Shown: in pieces, positions 50,768 through 59,602 of the stretch
How the letters are laid out: every line of letters starts with the position of its first letter
How positions within the stretch are numbered: the first letter of the stretch is position 1
Assembly: GCA_016649715.1 (NCBI GenBank)
Contig: JAENXC010000006.1
Span: 62,001-126,000 of the forward strand
Direction of reading: 5' to 3'
DNA from: Flavobacteriaceae bacterium
GTDB lineage: Bacteria; Bacteroidota; Bacteroidia; Flavobacteriales; Flavobacteriaceae
DNA length: 64,000 nt
Notes under the pieces: generated by a model
The model's input: only the letters and a program-made list of their open reading frames with translations
What the model was told of the DNA's origin: nothing
Databases searched by the model: none
Program-made: the position numbers and the translations under genes

Positions 50768-52303
50768 ATGAAAAAAAGCATTTTAACATTTACCCTTGTT
50801 TTTGGAATGGTCATTTCTTTTACAACAAGTTGTAATAAAGAAGAAACTCGGGAGGAAGAAATTGAGAATAATTATACGATACCAGCAGTATCAACTTCTG
50901 CTATATCCGATATCACTTCAACCAACGCCAATTCTGGTGGTAATGTTTCTCTTGATGGCGGTTCACCTGTCACGGCAAAGGGTGTCTGCTGGAATACATC
51001 ACCAAACCCCACAAAGGAGAACAATTTAACCCTGGATGGAACTGGAGTGGGTAATTTCTCCAGTAATATTGAAGGACTAACACCTAGTACAACTTACTAT
51101 TTACGAGCGTATGCAACTAACGCCGTTGGAACAGCCTATGGAAACGAGATAAGTTTCACAACAATTAATGAAGACACTCAAGTAACACCTCAATTCGAAA
51201 TTTTTAAAATCATTGACGGAAAGGAAATCCGTAACATTATAAAAACCACAGATGGAGGTTACATTGCATTTGCTTTTGCTGAAGACTATGACGTTATAAA
51301 GTTTGACGCAGATTTCAACATACAATGGAATAAAACGTATGGGGGTACCAAGCAAGATTATGCTGAATCAATATCACAAACCAGTGATGGTGGTTATTTA
51401 GTACTTGGTTACTCAAAATCTAATGATGGCGATGTAACTGTTAATCACGGAGAGGCTGATATTTGGGCATGCAAAATTGACCAAGCTGGAAATCTGGTTT
51501 GGGAAAAAAGTTATGGCGGATCTGCCTTTGATGGAATTGGTAAAGAAAAATCAGTATTACTAACTGATGATGGAGGTTTTATATTTACAGCTTACACCAA
51601 ATCTAATGATGGAGATGTTTCATTGAATAAGGGTGAATACGATATTTGGTTAGTAAAAGCTAATTCAACAGGCGAGATTCAATTCGAAAAAACTTTTGGG
51701 GGAAGTGAAAATGATTTCGGCAGACAAATTATCAAAACTAACTCAAACTTTACTATTTCTGTGTCAACAAGATCTGGCAATGGGGATTTTAACGCTCCAG
51801 GCAATTGGATTATTCAGATTGACAAAAATGGAAATGAAATATGGAAAACAAATTTCAATGTTCTAAACTCCGGTGCTATAAATAATACTTCCGATAATGG
51901 TATCGTAGTAGTAAACAACAGTGCAACACAGTATTTTCTAAACAAACTAGATTTTAATGGAAATGTAATTATGAGCAATATTATAGATTTTCAATCCATT
52001 TCTTCGAAACAACCCAGTAGCGTTCATATTCATGAAACTTCAGATCAAGGTTTTGTAATTATTGGAGATTTAGGAAATGGCAATGATTCAGATGCGCTAT
52101 TGTTTAGAGTTTCTCCAGCATTGAATTTAGTATACAATAAAATATATTCTGGCAGCGATTTAGATATGTCTGCCTCATTTATTCCCTTGAATACAAATAA
52201 TTACATATATCAATTCTCAACATATTCACACGACATTCCTAATTTACCATATTCTTCAGCTGAAGCTTCTGTAATAGTTATGCTTGAAGAGATTATCGAT
52301 TAA
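50768..52303 (+). CDS. Large lipoprotein with Fn3-like domain and propeller-like repeats
   Basis: 511 residues. The lipoprotein signal is LVFGMVISFTTSC. Residues about 40-135 form an Fn3-like domain (SGGNVSLDGGSPVTAKGVCW ... LTPSTTYYLRAYATNAVGTAYGNEISF). The rest is a run of blade-like repeats: QTSDGGYLVLGYSKSNDGDV, LTDDGGFIFTAYTKSNDGDV, with W-x-K-x-Y/F-GG between. No T9SS sorting domain is seen. Function unknown; surface-exposed by inference. Its TAA shares an A with an ATG (52303) four codons before the chosen pheS start, so read-through expression of pheS is possible. Confidence 0.85.
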   Translation: MKKSILTFTLVFGMVISFTTSCNKEETREEEIENNYTIPAVSTSAISDITSTNANSGGNVSLDGGSPVTAKGVCWNTSPNPTKENNLTLDGTGVGNFSSNIEGLTPSTTYYLRAYATNAVGTAYGNEISFTTINEDTQVTPQFEIFKIIDGKEIRNIIKTTDGGYIAFAFAEDYDVIKFDADFNIQWNKTYGGTKQDYAESISQTSDGGYLVLGYSKSNDGDVTVNHGEADIWACKIDQAGNLVWEKSYGGSAFDGIGKEKSVLLTDDGGFIFTAYTKSNDGDVSLNKGEYDIWLVKANSTGEIQFEKTFGGSENDFGRQIIKTNSNFTISVSTRSGNGDFNAPGNWIIQIDKNGNEIWKTNFNVLNSGAINNTSDNGIVVVNNSATQYFLNKLDFNGNVIMSNIIDFQSISSKQPSSVHIHETSDQGFVIIGDLGNGNDSDALLFRVSPALNLVYNKIYSGSDLDMSASFIPLNTNNYIYQFSTYSHDIPNLPYSSAEASVIVMLEEIID

Positions 52304-52314
52304 TGAAAATTAAA

Positions 52315-53334
52315 ATGATAGAAACAATAAAAAACCACATCGCAGAAGTACAAGCATTTTCTTCAACCAACAAAGAAGAAATAGAAAGCTTCCGCATAAA
52401 ATATTTAGGTAAAAAAGGGTTGTTAAACGACTTTTTTGCCGAGTTTAAAAATGTGCCAAACGATCAGAAAAAGGAATTCGGGCAAGTACTGAACACGCTC
52501 AAAAATGTCGCCCAGGAAAAAGTGGATTCGCTTAAAGAAGCATTGGAAAGCAAGGTAGAAACCAAAGGCATTTACGGCGATCTTTCCCGTCCAGGCGAAG
52601 TGGTTCCGTTGGGTTCCCGCCATCCAATTTCGATAGTGAAAAACAAAATAATCGATATCTTTTTGCGCATCGGTTTCAACGTTTCCGAAGGGCCGGAAAT
52701 GGAAGACGATTGGCACAACTTTACCGCACTAAACCTTCCAGAATACCACCCAGCACGCGATATGCAGGATACCTTTTTCATTCAAACCAACCCAGATGTT
52801 TTGTTGCGCACGCACACATCTTCGGTGCAGGTTCGGTATATGGAAAACAACAAACCGCCTATCCGTACCATTTCGCCGGGTCGTGTTTATCGGAATGAAG
52901 CTATTTCAGCTCGCTCCCATTGCTTTTTCCATCAAGTGGAAGGCTTGTATGTGGACAAAGGCGTAAGCTTCGCAGATTTGAAGCAAACCTTGCAATATTT
53001 CACTACCGAAATGTTCGGAAAATCTAAAATCCGTTTACGTCCCTCCTATTTTCCGTTTACGGAACCAAGTGCCGAAGTTGATGTTTACTGGGGCTTGGAA
53101 ACCGAAGCAGATCATAGAATCACAAAAGGAACCGGCTGGCTCGAAATTGGCGGATGCGGAATGGTTGATCCAAACGTACTTAAAAATTGTGGCATCGACT
53201 CCGAGGAATATTCCGGTTTTGCCTTTGGCGTGGGCGTGGACCGTATCGCAATGCTGTTGCACCAAATTCCCGATATTAGAATGTTCAGTGAAAACGACGT
53301 TCGCTTTTTGGAACAGTTTAAAAGTGTACTTTAA
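52315..53334 (+). CDS. pheS: Phenylalanyl-tRNA synthetase alpha chain
   Basis: Charges tRNA-Phe together with PheT, which is not in this window. I use the ATG at 52315 (MIETIKNHIAEVQAF, 339 aa), the usual family start; an ATG at 52303 overlaps the preceding stop. The N-terminal coiled coil (about 1-80) contacts tRNA, and FRIKYLGKKGLLNDFF is characteristic. Class-II motif 2 is GRVYRNEAISARSHCFFHQVEG-like (about 182-203) and motif 3 is FGVGVDRIAML. Cytosolic heterotetramer by family knowledge. Confidence 0.96.
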   Translation: MIETIKNHIAEVQAFSSTNKEEIESFRIKYLGKKGLLNDFFAEFKNVPNDQKKEFGQVLNTLKNVAQEKVDSLKEALESKVETKGIYGDLSRPGEVVPLGSRHPISIVKNKIIDIFLRIGFNVSEGPEMEDDWHNFTALNLPEYHPARDMQDTFFIQTNPDVLLRTHTSSVQVRYMENNKPPIRTISPGRVYRNEAISARSHCFFHQVEGLYVDKGVSFADLKQTLQYFTTEMFGKSKIRLRPSYFPFTEPSAEVDVYWGLETEADHRITKGTGWLEIGGCGMVDPNVLKNCGIDSEEYSGFAFGVGVDRIAMLLHQIPDIRMFSENDVRFLEQFKSVL

Positions 53335-53337
53335 AAA

Positions 53338-53376
53338 AGACGTAAGACATAAGACCGCTGCGCTATAGGACTTAAG
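53338..53376. repeat. Short repeat after pheS
   Basis: A partly duplicated GACGTAAGACATAAGACC segment followed by GCTGCGCTATAGGACTTAAG fills the gap between pheS and the next gene. It has weak inverted symmetry (TAAGACC against GGACTTA). Possibly a dispersed flavobacterial intergenic element; no second copy is seen in this window. Confidence 0.35.
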
Positions 53377-53384
53377 AAAAAACT

Positions 53385-53780
53385 ATGCGAAAAGATATTG
53401 AAATTCCCAAGACCAAAAACGTGCATATTGTTGCCGTAAAGGAATGGGACGAAGACTTTACCGGCCAGCAATGGAACGTCTATTTGGTGAACGATCGCGA
53501 GGATGAAATTTCCACGGTTTTGGTGCTGTCCCGCGGAAAAAGTGAAGACAGAAAAACCTCAACCCTGCGACATGGTTTGGGAAATATACCTGCTAAAACT
53601 GCTTCTAAAGTTGAATTCATTCCCACCGAAGTTTTGGGTTTTACCAACGAATATTTGGTCACTTTTTTTGCCGAAAACAAACTCTTTGAACGCAAATTCA
53701 TTTTTGGACCGAATAGTATTTCCGAAGAAAACGTAGTTGAAATCCCAGTTTTAGAAAGCGATGGGATTTTGGCGAAGTAA
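53385..53780 (+). CDS. Conserved hypothetical protein next to pheS
   Basis: A 131-residue cytosolic beta-rich protein (MRKDIEIPKTKNVHIVAVKEWDEDF ... KNVHI, WNVYLVNDRED, EFIPTEVLGFTNEYLVTFFAENKLFERKFIF). I recognise no domain. Its constant association with pheS in flavobacteria has sometimes led to its being named after that enzyme, but it bears no synthetase motif. It lies 50 bp after pheS and 14 bp before an ABC ATPase gene. Confidence 0.75.
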   Translation: MRKDIEIPKTKNVHIVAVKEWDEDFTGQQWNVYLVNDREDEISTVLVLSRGKSEDRKTSTLRHGLGNIPAKTASKVEFIPTEVLGFTNEYLVTFFAENKLFERKFIFGPNSISEENVVEIPVLESDGILAK

Positions 53781-53794
53781 AAATATTTCAAGCA

Positions 53795-54748
53795 ATGCTG
53801 AAAGTTGAAATCGATTCCTTTTCCTATTTCAAAAAAAACGTTTTAAAGGACATTCATTTCACGTTGAAACCTGGCGAACATCTTAGCATCCTCGGCGAGA
53901 GCGGCTGCGGAAAATCTACACTCTTACATCTTGTTTACGGCTTGCTTCATTTAGAACACGGAAGCATTCATTTCAAAAACAAAAAACTGCTAGGCCCCAC
54001 AAAAGCACTTATTCCCGGTGAAGATTTTATGAAACTTGTGGCACAAGAATTCAATATTATGCCATTCACCACCGTTGCCGAAAACATCGGTTCGCACCTT
54101 TCACGATTAGATGAAGAAAATGACGAAAGACGAATTGATGAACTTTTGGAGGTAGTTGGAATGGAAGCCTTCAAAAATACGCTGGTAAAAACCCTCAGCG
54201 GCGGACAAAAACAGCGCGTAGCTTTGGCGAAAGCTTTGGCGAACGAACCCAAAATTCTATTACTGGACGAGCCTTTCAGCAATATCGATGTTTTTAGAAA
54301 AAATAAATTACAGCGAAAAATTTTCAGTTATCTGAAAGAAAATAACATCAGTTGCATCACCGCAACCCACGACAGCGACGAAGCTTTAGCTTTTTCAGAC
54401 CATATTTTAATGCTGAAAAACGGAACCGAAGAAATGTTCGGAACACCCGAATTTATTTATAAAAATGTTTCAACTGAATATCAGGCTGGCTTTTTTGGGG
54501 AAGCAAATCTGCTTCCAAAAAGTCTTTTTTCTTCCGAAACTAATTTAGAAAAAAGAATTGTTTTTCCCCATCAATTAGAAATTTCTAAAGAAAAAACAAA
54601 GCTTGAAGTCTCGGTAAAAAAGTGTTATTTCAAAGGAACACATTTTTTGGTGGAAGCAGATTTTAAGGAAAATATTGTGTTTTTCAACAATCCATTTCAG
54701 CTTAAAAAAGGGAGTAATTGTTGGCTGAAAATCTCAGAAAAAATTTAA
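53795..54748 (+). CDS. ABC transporter ATP-binding protein, orphan
   Basis: 317 residues. Walker A is GESGCGKST (34-42), Q-loop VAQEFN, signature LSGGQ (134-138), Walker B ILLLDEPFSNID with Asp158 and Glu159, and H-loop ATHDSDEA. The C-terminal 80 residues (AGFFGEANLLPKSLFSSE onward) resemble the accessory domain of PotA/FbpC-type importers. No permease or binding protein is nearby. It may serve a distant permease or a non-transport role; the substrate cannot be inferred. It overlaps the convergent oxidoreductase gene by 4 bp. Confidence 0.88.
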   Translation: MLKVEIDSFSYFKKNVLKDIHFTLKPGEHLSILGESGCGKSTLLHLVYGLLHLEHGSIHFKNKKLLGPTKALIPGEDFMKLVAQEFNIMPFTTVAENIGSHLSRLDEENDERRIDELLEVVGMEAFKNTLVKTLSGGQKQRVALAKALANEPKILLLDEPFSNIDVFRKNKLQRKIFSYLKENNISCITATHDSDEALAFSDHILMLKNGTEEMFGTPEFIYKNVSTEYQAGFFGEANLLPKSLFSSETNLEKRIVFPHQLEISKEKTKLEVSVKKCYFKGTHFLVEADFKENIVFFNNPFQLKKGSNCWLKISEKI

Positions 54749-55740
54749 ACCACAACAATCATTTTTCCTTTGTTCTTCCCGTCAAATAAGTCAATAAACG
54801 CTTGCGGAATACTTTCAAAACCTTCCACAACGGTTTCCAAATAACTGATTTTATCTTCTTCCAGCCACTGGGCCAACTGCTTTTGAGCTGGACCGAAATC
54901 TTTCACGAAATCGCGCACAATGAAGCCTTGCATCAAAATACTGTTTTTTATGAGCAAAGGTTCAACGCGCGGGCCGGTTTGAGGTTCGGTTTCATTGTAA
55001 AGTGAAATAGCACCACAGTTTATCACCCGCCCGAATTTGTTCATATTTGCCAAAGCGGCGTCGAGTATTTCGCCGCCTACGTTGTCATAATATACGTCCA
55101 CACCATTGGGACAGGCCTCTGCGATGGCTTTTTTTATATTGTCAGTTGTCTTGTAATTGATCCCTGCATCAAAGCCAAATTTCTGTTTAATTCGGTCAAT
55201 TTTTTCTTCACTGCCAGCGATTCCGACAACTCTGCAGCCTTTAATTTTACCTATTTGCCCTGCTATGCTTCCCACTGCGCCCGCGGCTCCGGAAACCAAA
55301 AGAGTTTCGCCTCTTTCAAGTTTTCCTATTTTGTCCAATCCTAAATACGCCGTAATTCCAGTCAAACCCAAAACCCCTAAATAGGCTTTCAGTGGGGCGT
55401 TTTTACGGTCAACTTTGTTCAATCCATTCCCGTTTGAAATTTGAAATTGTTTCCACTGAAGTATCCCGTTTACAAAATCGCCCATTTGAAAATTTTTGTT
55501 ATTCGATTTTATAACTTCAGCAATAATGCCAGATTCCAAAGGCTTGCCTACTTCAAAAGGCGCTATGTATGATTTTTCGTCGCGCATCCGTCCGCGCAGA
55601 TAGGGATCTACGGAAACGTATTTCGTTTTTAATAATATCTCGCCTTCTTTTGGCTGCGGTTTTTCTTCTTCGGTAAACTCAAAATCTTTAAGTGAAGGTT
55701 TTCCTTTGGGACGATTTTTCAGCAGAATTACTCGGTTCAT
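54745..55740 (-). CDS. NADP-dependent zinc-less oxidoreductase (CurA/YncB-like)
   Basis: 331 residues of the medium-chain reductase family, leukotriene B4 12-hydroxydehydrogenase-like branch. Starts MNRVILLKNRPKGKPSLKDFEF. YVSVDPYLRGRMRD is typical of the branch. The NADPH-binding loop is SGAAGAVGSIAGQIGKIKG, and VDVYYDNVGGEILDAAL follows. It lacks zinc-ligand cysteines. Such enzymes reduce enone double bonds of varied substrates. Monocistronic. Confidence 0.92.
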   Translation of the reverse strand: MNRVILLKNRPKGKPSLKDFEFTEEEKPQPKEGEILLKTKYVSVDPYLRGRMRDEKSYIAPFEVGKPLESGIIAEVIKSNNKNFQMGDFVNGILQWKQFQISNGNGLNKVDRKNAPLKAYLGVLGLTGITAYLGLDKIGKLERGETLLVSGAAGAVGSIAGQIGKIKGCRVVGIAGSEEKIDRIKQKFGFDAGINYKTTDNIKKAIAEACPNGVDVYYDNVGGEILDAALANMNKFGRVINCGAISLYNETEPQTGPRVEPLLIKNSILMQGFIVRDFVKDFGPAQKQLAQWLEEDKISYLETVVEGFESIPQAFIDLFDGKNKGKMIVVV

Positions 55741-55874
55741 CGGTTGTCTTTTTATGATGGAAACATAAAGTTAAAATTTTAAACCACAACCAAGTGCCGC
55801 AGTTCGCTTATTTAATAAAACAATAACAAAAAAAAAATTCTGAAAAGATTAACGAACTTAGCCTTTGGGCACAA

Positions 55875-55882
55875 TATCTTTG
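55875..55882 (+). promoter_or_regulatory. Putative -7 box of the FUSC gene
   Basis: TATCTTTG lies only 16 bp before the TTG at 55899. A transcript from it would have a very short leader. No -33 TTG is seen. Confidence 0.45.
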
Positions 55883-55898
55883 CTGCTTCTGAAAACAT

Positions 55899-58142
55899 TT
55901 GCTTTTGAAATTCCCAAAAAACATACTAGGCACCACATTAAAAGATCTCTCTGAGTATTTTAATAGTACCGATTTTTCAAAGGCCATTCTCTTGGGAATT
56001 GCGCTTACCGTTCCCATAATAGTGGGCGTTAAACTGGATGCGCTTCCAATCGGAATAACCGTGACCGTTGGCGCCATGCTCGCCTCGCCCAGTGATGTTA
56101 GCGGCAGCATTCGGCATAAAATCACGGGCATTCTTTTTGCTACTTTATTGGCGATGATCGTGAGTTTGGTTGGGGGTTATTTGCATTTTTCACCCTGGTT
56201 ATTGTTTCCGGTTCTCGGCATTTTAATGTTCTGCATTTCCTATCTCGCCATTTATGGCTTTCGAGCATCACTGATAAGCTTTTCGGGGCTTTTGGCATTG
56301 GTGCTCAGTTTTTCAAACGTTTCCAGCGGAATGCAGCCGTATGAAAGAATGCTGCTTATTGGCATTGGCGGGCTTTGGTATGCAGCACTTTCGCTGCTTC
56401 GACATTTTATTTTTCCGAAAGCAGCCACGGAATACTATCTTTCGAAAACCCTCAAACTTACTGCCGATTATTTAAGAACTAGAGGCGAATTGGTTGCTGA
56501 AACTACAGACCGAACCGACCTTTTAAAAAAATTGCTAAGTACCCAAACCGAACTCACCACTACCCATGAAACCCTGCGCGATATATTAATTTCCAGCCGA
56601 AAAGATTCCGGCAAATCCGATTACGAAGGAAAGCGGATGTTGATATTTGTGCAATTGGTTGATATGTTGGAACTGGCAATGGCGAACCCCGTAAACTATT
56701 CAAAAACCGATGAACTTTTTAAAAAGAAGCCCGAACAGTTGACCGATTTTCAAGGGTTGCTTTTCGCAATGAGCAGTAGGCTGAATGCAATTGCGGCGAA
56801 TCTTCCCACACCGAAAAAGCTTCGAGATAACAACAACATTGAAGAATTTCATCAAAGAATTAAACAGGAAATTACGGAATTTGCTTCCGATGGAAATGAA
56901 ACCTTCAATGAAAATTTGGTGATGCTGAAAAATCTTTTCAAATATCAAAAGGAGCAGATAAAGAAGATCGAAAAAATTGAATGGCTTTTGAAAAACCCCG
57001 CCCAGCGCGAAATTTCATCGCTTAAAAAAGAAGATTCCCGCAGGTTTTTAACGAAGCAGAATTACGACATCGAAATTTTGGTCGAAAATTTCAACCTACG
57101 CTCCCCCATTTTTAAACATTCGCTGCGGCTCGGGGCAATGACAATGATTGGCTACGGCGTGGGTATGCTGTTTTCCGTACAAAACCCATATTGGATCCTG
57201 CTAACTTTAATTGTGATTATGCGCCCAACTTTCGGCCTCACAAAAACACGTTCAAAAGAGCGAACCATCGGCACATTGATTGGCGGCGCGTTGGCTGTGG
57301 GCATTGTTTTACTCACGCAAAACACGACGGTTTACGGCATTTTGGCAATCGTTTCGCTGGTGATTGCCTTTTCCATGGTGCAGCGTAATTACAAGGCTGC
57401 GGCAACTTTTATTACGCTCAGTGTGGTTTTCATCTATGCGCTTTTACGACCGGATATTTTTAATGTAATTCAATATCGAGTAACGGATACGCTCATTGGT
57501 GCAGGACTGGCAACTTTGGGGAATTTACTGCTCTGGCCCGCTTGGGAAATTCACGGAATGCAAAAAACCCTGCTGGAAACTATTAAAGCGAACCGGATTT
57601 ATTTGGAAGAAATTATCGGTTTTTACAACAAAAAGGGAAGCGTTCCTTCGCAATATAAAGTGGCGCGAAAAAAAGCTTTTTTGGAAATGTCCGACCTCAG
57701 CGCAGCCTTTCAGCGAATGACCCAAGAACCAAAATCCAAACAGCAAAACTTGGATAAATTTTATGAAATTGCAATGCTGAACCACACTTTTTTATCGTCG
57801 TTGGCGTCGCTGAGTACTTATATTTTAAACAACCCGACGACCCCAGCCTCGGAAAATTTCAATAAGGTTTCTTCCAAAATTATCGAAAATCTTTTGGATG
57901 CTGAAAGTATTTTAAAAGCAGATAGTTCTTCGGAAACTGTGGAAAGTGAAATGGATACAGAAGACATTTTTGAGGCTACTTTTGGAAAGAAGATCATCTT
58001 TTCTGAAGATGACAGAACCAACCCGAAAGAAGATGATTTCCATTTAAAAATTGAAGAGGCCCATTTGGTGCGTGAACAGTTGAAATGGTTGTTGGCAATG
58101 AGTGAAAAAATGCCGAAGCTCTTACGGGAAACGGTGTTTTAA
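55899..58142 (+). CDS. FUSC family membrane protein with TTG start
   Basis: 747 residues. Two FUSC modules, each with a cluster of TM helices (about 27-165 and 405-550), alternate with long cytosolic helical parts, as in YccS/aromatic-acid exporter relatives. An in-frame TGA at 55890-55892 lies just upstream and the first in-frame ATG falls inside the first TM cluster (MLASPSDVSG). The start must therefore be a non-ATG codon, TTG at 55899 or 55905. The substrate is unknown; possibly aromatic acids or cell-envelope precursors by family analogy. Confidence 0.88.
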   Translation: MLLKFPKNILGTTLKDLSEYFNSTDFSKAILLGIALTVPIIVGVKLDALPIGITVTVGAMLASPSDVSGSIRHKITGILFATLLAMIVSLVGGYLHFSPWLLFPVLGILMFCISYLAIYGFRASLISFSGLLALVLSFSNVSSGMQPYERMLLIGIGGLWYAALSLLRHFIFPKAATEYYLSKTLKLTADYLRTRGELVAETTDRTDLLKKLLSTQTELTTTHETLRDILISSRKDSGKSDYEGKRMLIFVQLVDMLELAMANPVNYSKTDELFKKKPEQLTDFQGLLFAMSSRLNAIAANLPTPKKLRDNNNIEEFHQRIKQEITEFASDGNETFNENLVMLKNLFKYQKEQIKKIEKIEWLLKNPAQREISSLKKEDSRRFLTKQNYDIEILVENFNLRSPIFKHSLRLGAMTMIGYGVGMLFSVQNPYWILLTLIVIMRPTFGLTKTRSKERTIGTLIGGALAVGIVLLTQNTTVYGILAIVSLVIAFSMVQRNYKAAATFITLSVVFIYALLRPDIFNVIQYRVTDTLIGAGLATLGNLLLWPAWEIHGMQKTLLETIKANRIYLEEIIGFYNKKGSVPSQYKVARKKAFLEMSDLSAAFQRMTQEPKSKQQNLDKFYEIAMLNHTFLSSLASLSTYILNNPTTPASENFNKVSSKIIENLLDAESILKADSSSETVESEMDTEDIFEATFGKKIIFSEDDRTNPKEDDFHLKIEEAHLVREQLKWLLAMSEKMPKLLRETVF

Positions 58143-58152
58143 AACTTCCGCT

Positions 58153-58611
58153 TTAATTCACACTTGTGATTTTATAAACAATCCCGTTAAGCGTAAATTC
58201 ATCTCCTTTTACCTTCCCAGAAATAAGCAAGCCTACAGGTGAATTTAAAGCAACGCAGAGATAATCCGTCTTCCCAATGGGAATAGTGCCAATGGAAAGG
58301 CTGATGAAGTAGGTGAACCTATCGGTATAGACCAAACTCCCCAACCGCGCGTAATCTGAGGTTGCTTTTACGTCAATTTTTTTGAGGAATAGCACTATTT
58401 TTTCTATTTCCTGAAGTTGCCTTCCAGCATTTTCGCGGTCTATCTGTAGCATCGCCCTGCCAGTTTCGTGCTTGTCGCCACTGCTGCTTTTGGCTTCTTC
58501 CAATAGGGATTCCTCAATATCGGCAATGGTTTGTTTTATCTTTGAATAGCGGAGATCAACCTGTTTTTGGCAGTGTTGCAGCAATTCTGTTTTTAATTCT
58601 ACAATCGTCAT
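58153..58611 (-). CDS. GreA/GreB-like protein
   Basis: 152 residues. An N-terminal coiled coil has a hairpin tip with SSSGDKHETG (42-51), which in GreA-type factors enters the RNA polymerase secondary channel. A C-terminal FKBP-like beta domain (GTIPIGKTDYLCVALNSPVG) follows. Short flavobacterial members are often mislabelled as ketoacyl-ACP synthase. Whether it rescues stalled polymerase is unproven. Its ATG overlaps the mtgA stop by 4 bp. Confidence 0.78.
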   Translation of the reverse strand: MTIVELKTELLQHCQKQVDLRYSKIKQTIADIEESLLEEAKSSSGDKHETGRAMLQIDRENAGRQLQEIEKIVLFLKKIDVKATSDYARLGSLVYTDRFTYFISLSIGTIPIGKTDYLCVALNSPVGLLISGKVKGDEFTLNGIVYKITSVN

Positions 58612-59330
58612 TTTTTCTTTTTGCGGCTTATCTTTTTAACTTCTTTGGGCTCCTGTTTTTCAAGTATGAAGGGGCCGTAATAACGCATTTGCCGGACAAT
58701 CCATTGTGTTCTCCGAGCCACATAAGCTCCAGGTGGATTGGCCTTGTAACGCCGTGGGTTCGGTAAAATAGCCGCAATGGCGGCGGCATTTTCAGGTTGT
58801 AAATTTTTTGCGGATCTATGAAACCAATATTGCGAGGCAGCTTCAGCACCAAAAACGCCAGGGCCCATTTCCACACTGTTCAAATACACCTCCAAAATAC
58901 GCTCTTTGCTCCAAAGTGTTTCTATAAGCAAAGTGAAATAAGCTTCCAATCCTTTTCTGAACCAAGTGCGGCCCGGCCACAAAAAAGCGTTTTTCGCAGT
59001 TTGTTGTGAAATCGTGCTACCACCGCGGAGTTTTTTTCCCTTTTCATTGTGTTCCAAAGCCTTTTCAATGGCTTCGCGGTCAAAGCCGCTGTGGCTTAAA
59101 AACGTTTGGTCTTCGGCACTAATAACCGCCAATTGCAAGTAGGGCGAAATATCGTCAATCGGGACCCAATCGTGTCGAGTTTCATAATTTTTGTCGCCTT
59201 CAATGGAACGAATCGCCATCAATGGTGTGTAAGGCACCGGGACAAATTTGTAGATAAGCACCCACAAGACCGTAAGTCCTATGAACCAAAGGAATATTTT
59301 TAATATTAATTTGAGTACTTTTTTAACCAT
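58608..59330 (-). CDS. mtgA: Monofunctional peptidoglycan glycosyltransferase
   Basis: Polymerises lipid II into glycan strands. 240 residues with an N-terminal membrane anchor (about 9-28) and a GT51 domain: catalytic Glu73 in AVISAEDQTFLSHSGFD, LRGGSTISQQTAKNAFLW, and EVYLNSVEMGPGVFGAEAAS. No transpeptidase domain follows, which separates it from PBP1. Cotranscribed with the Gre-like gene. A TATCTTTG box is upstream. Confidence 0.94.
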   Translation of the reverse strand: MVKKVLKLILKIFLWFIGLTVLWVLIYKFVPVPYTPLMAIRSIEGDKNYETRHDWVPIDDISPYLQLAVISAEDQTFLSHSGFDREAIEKALEHNEKGKKLRGGSTISQQTAKNAFLWPGRTWFRKGLEAYFTLLIETLWSKERILEVYLNSVEMGPGVFGAEAASQYWFHRSAKNLQPENAAAIAAILPNPRRYKANPPGAYVARRTQWIVRQMRYYGPFILEKQEPKEVKKISRKKKK

Positions 59331-59393
59331 ACATTCTTATTCTATATTTCTTAACCGAAATCAGAAAGTTGTTTGCCGATTGAACTCCCAAAA

Positions 59394-59401
59394 CAAAGAT
59401 A
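59394..59401 (-). promoter_or_regulatory. Putative -7 box of mtgA
   Basis: TATCTTTG on the minus strand, 63 bp before the mtgA ATG; no -33 TTG is evident. Confidence 0.4.
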
Positions 59402-59451
59402 CATAGGAAGTGGGATTCGGTTGAGTCTATGGCTCTTTGCAACTCCTATGT

Positions 59452-59503
59452 TAAAAAAGGCACTGAATTCCGATAAAATACTTTTGGAATTTGATGCCTT
59501 TTT
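59452..59503 (-). terminator. Possible terminator hairpin after accC
   Basis: AAAAAAGGCA and TGCCTTTTT arms, with an inner AATTCC/GGAATT pair, form a stem interrupted by small bulges. It lies about 100 bp past the accC stop, with the palindromic repeat at 59509-59589 between. Confidence 0.45.
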
Positions 59504-59508
59504 AAAAG

Positions 59509-59589
59509 TTTGCAGTACCTACCTGTCGTGCCTTGGTAGGCAGGTTCAATTGCAGTTGGCAGTAAACCACTCCTTACTGCTACTGATTA
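59509..59589. repeat. Composite repeat after accC
   Basis: Two units: CTACCTGTCGTGCCTTGGTA plus GGCAGG (59521-59546), related to the hairpin at 10222-10246, and a CAGTTGGCAGTAA/TTACTGCTACTG quasi-palindrome (59552-59589), related to 41512-41590. No coding potential. Confidence 0.5.
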
Positions 59590-59602
59590 CTGTCAACTTT
59601 TT

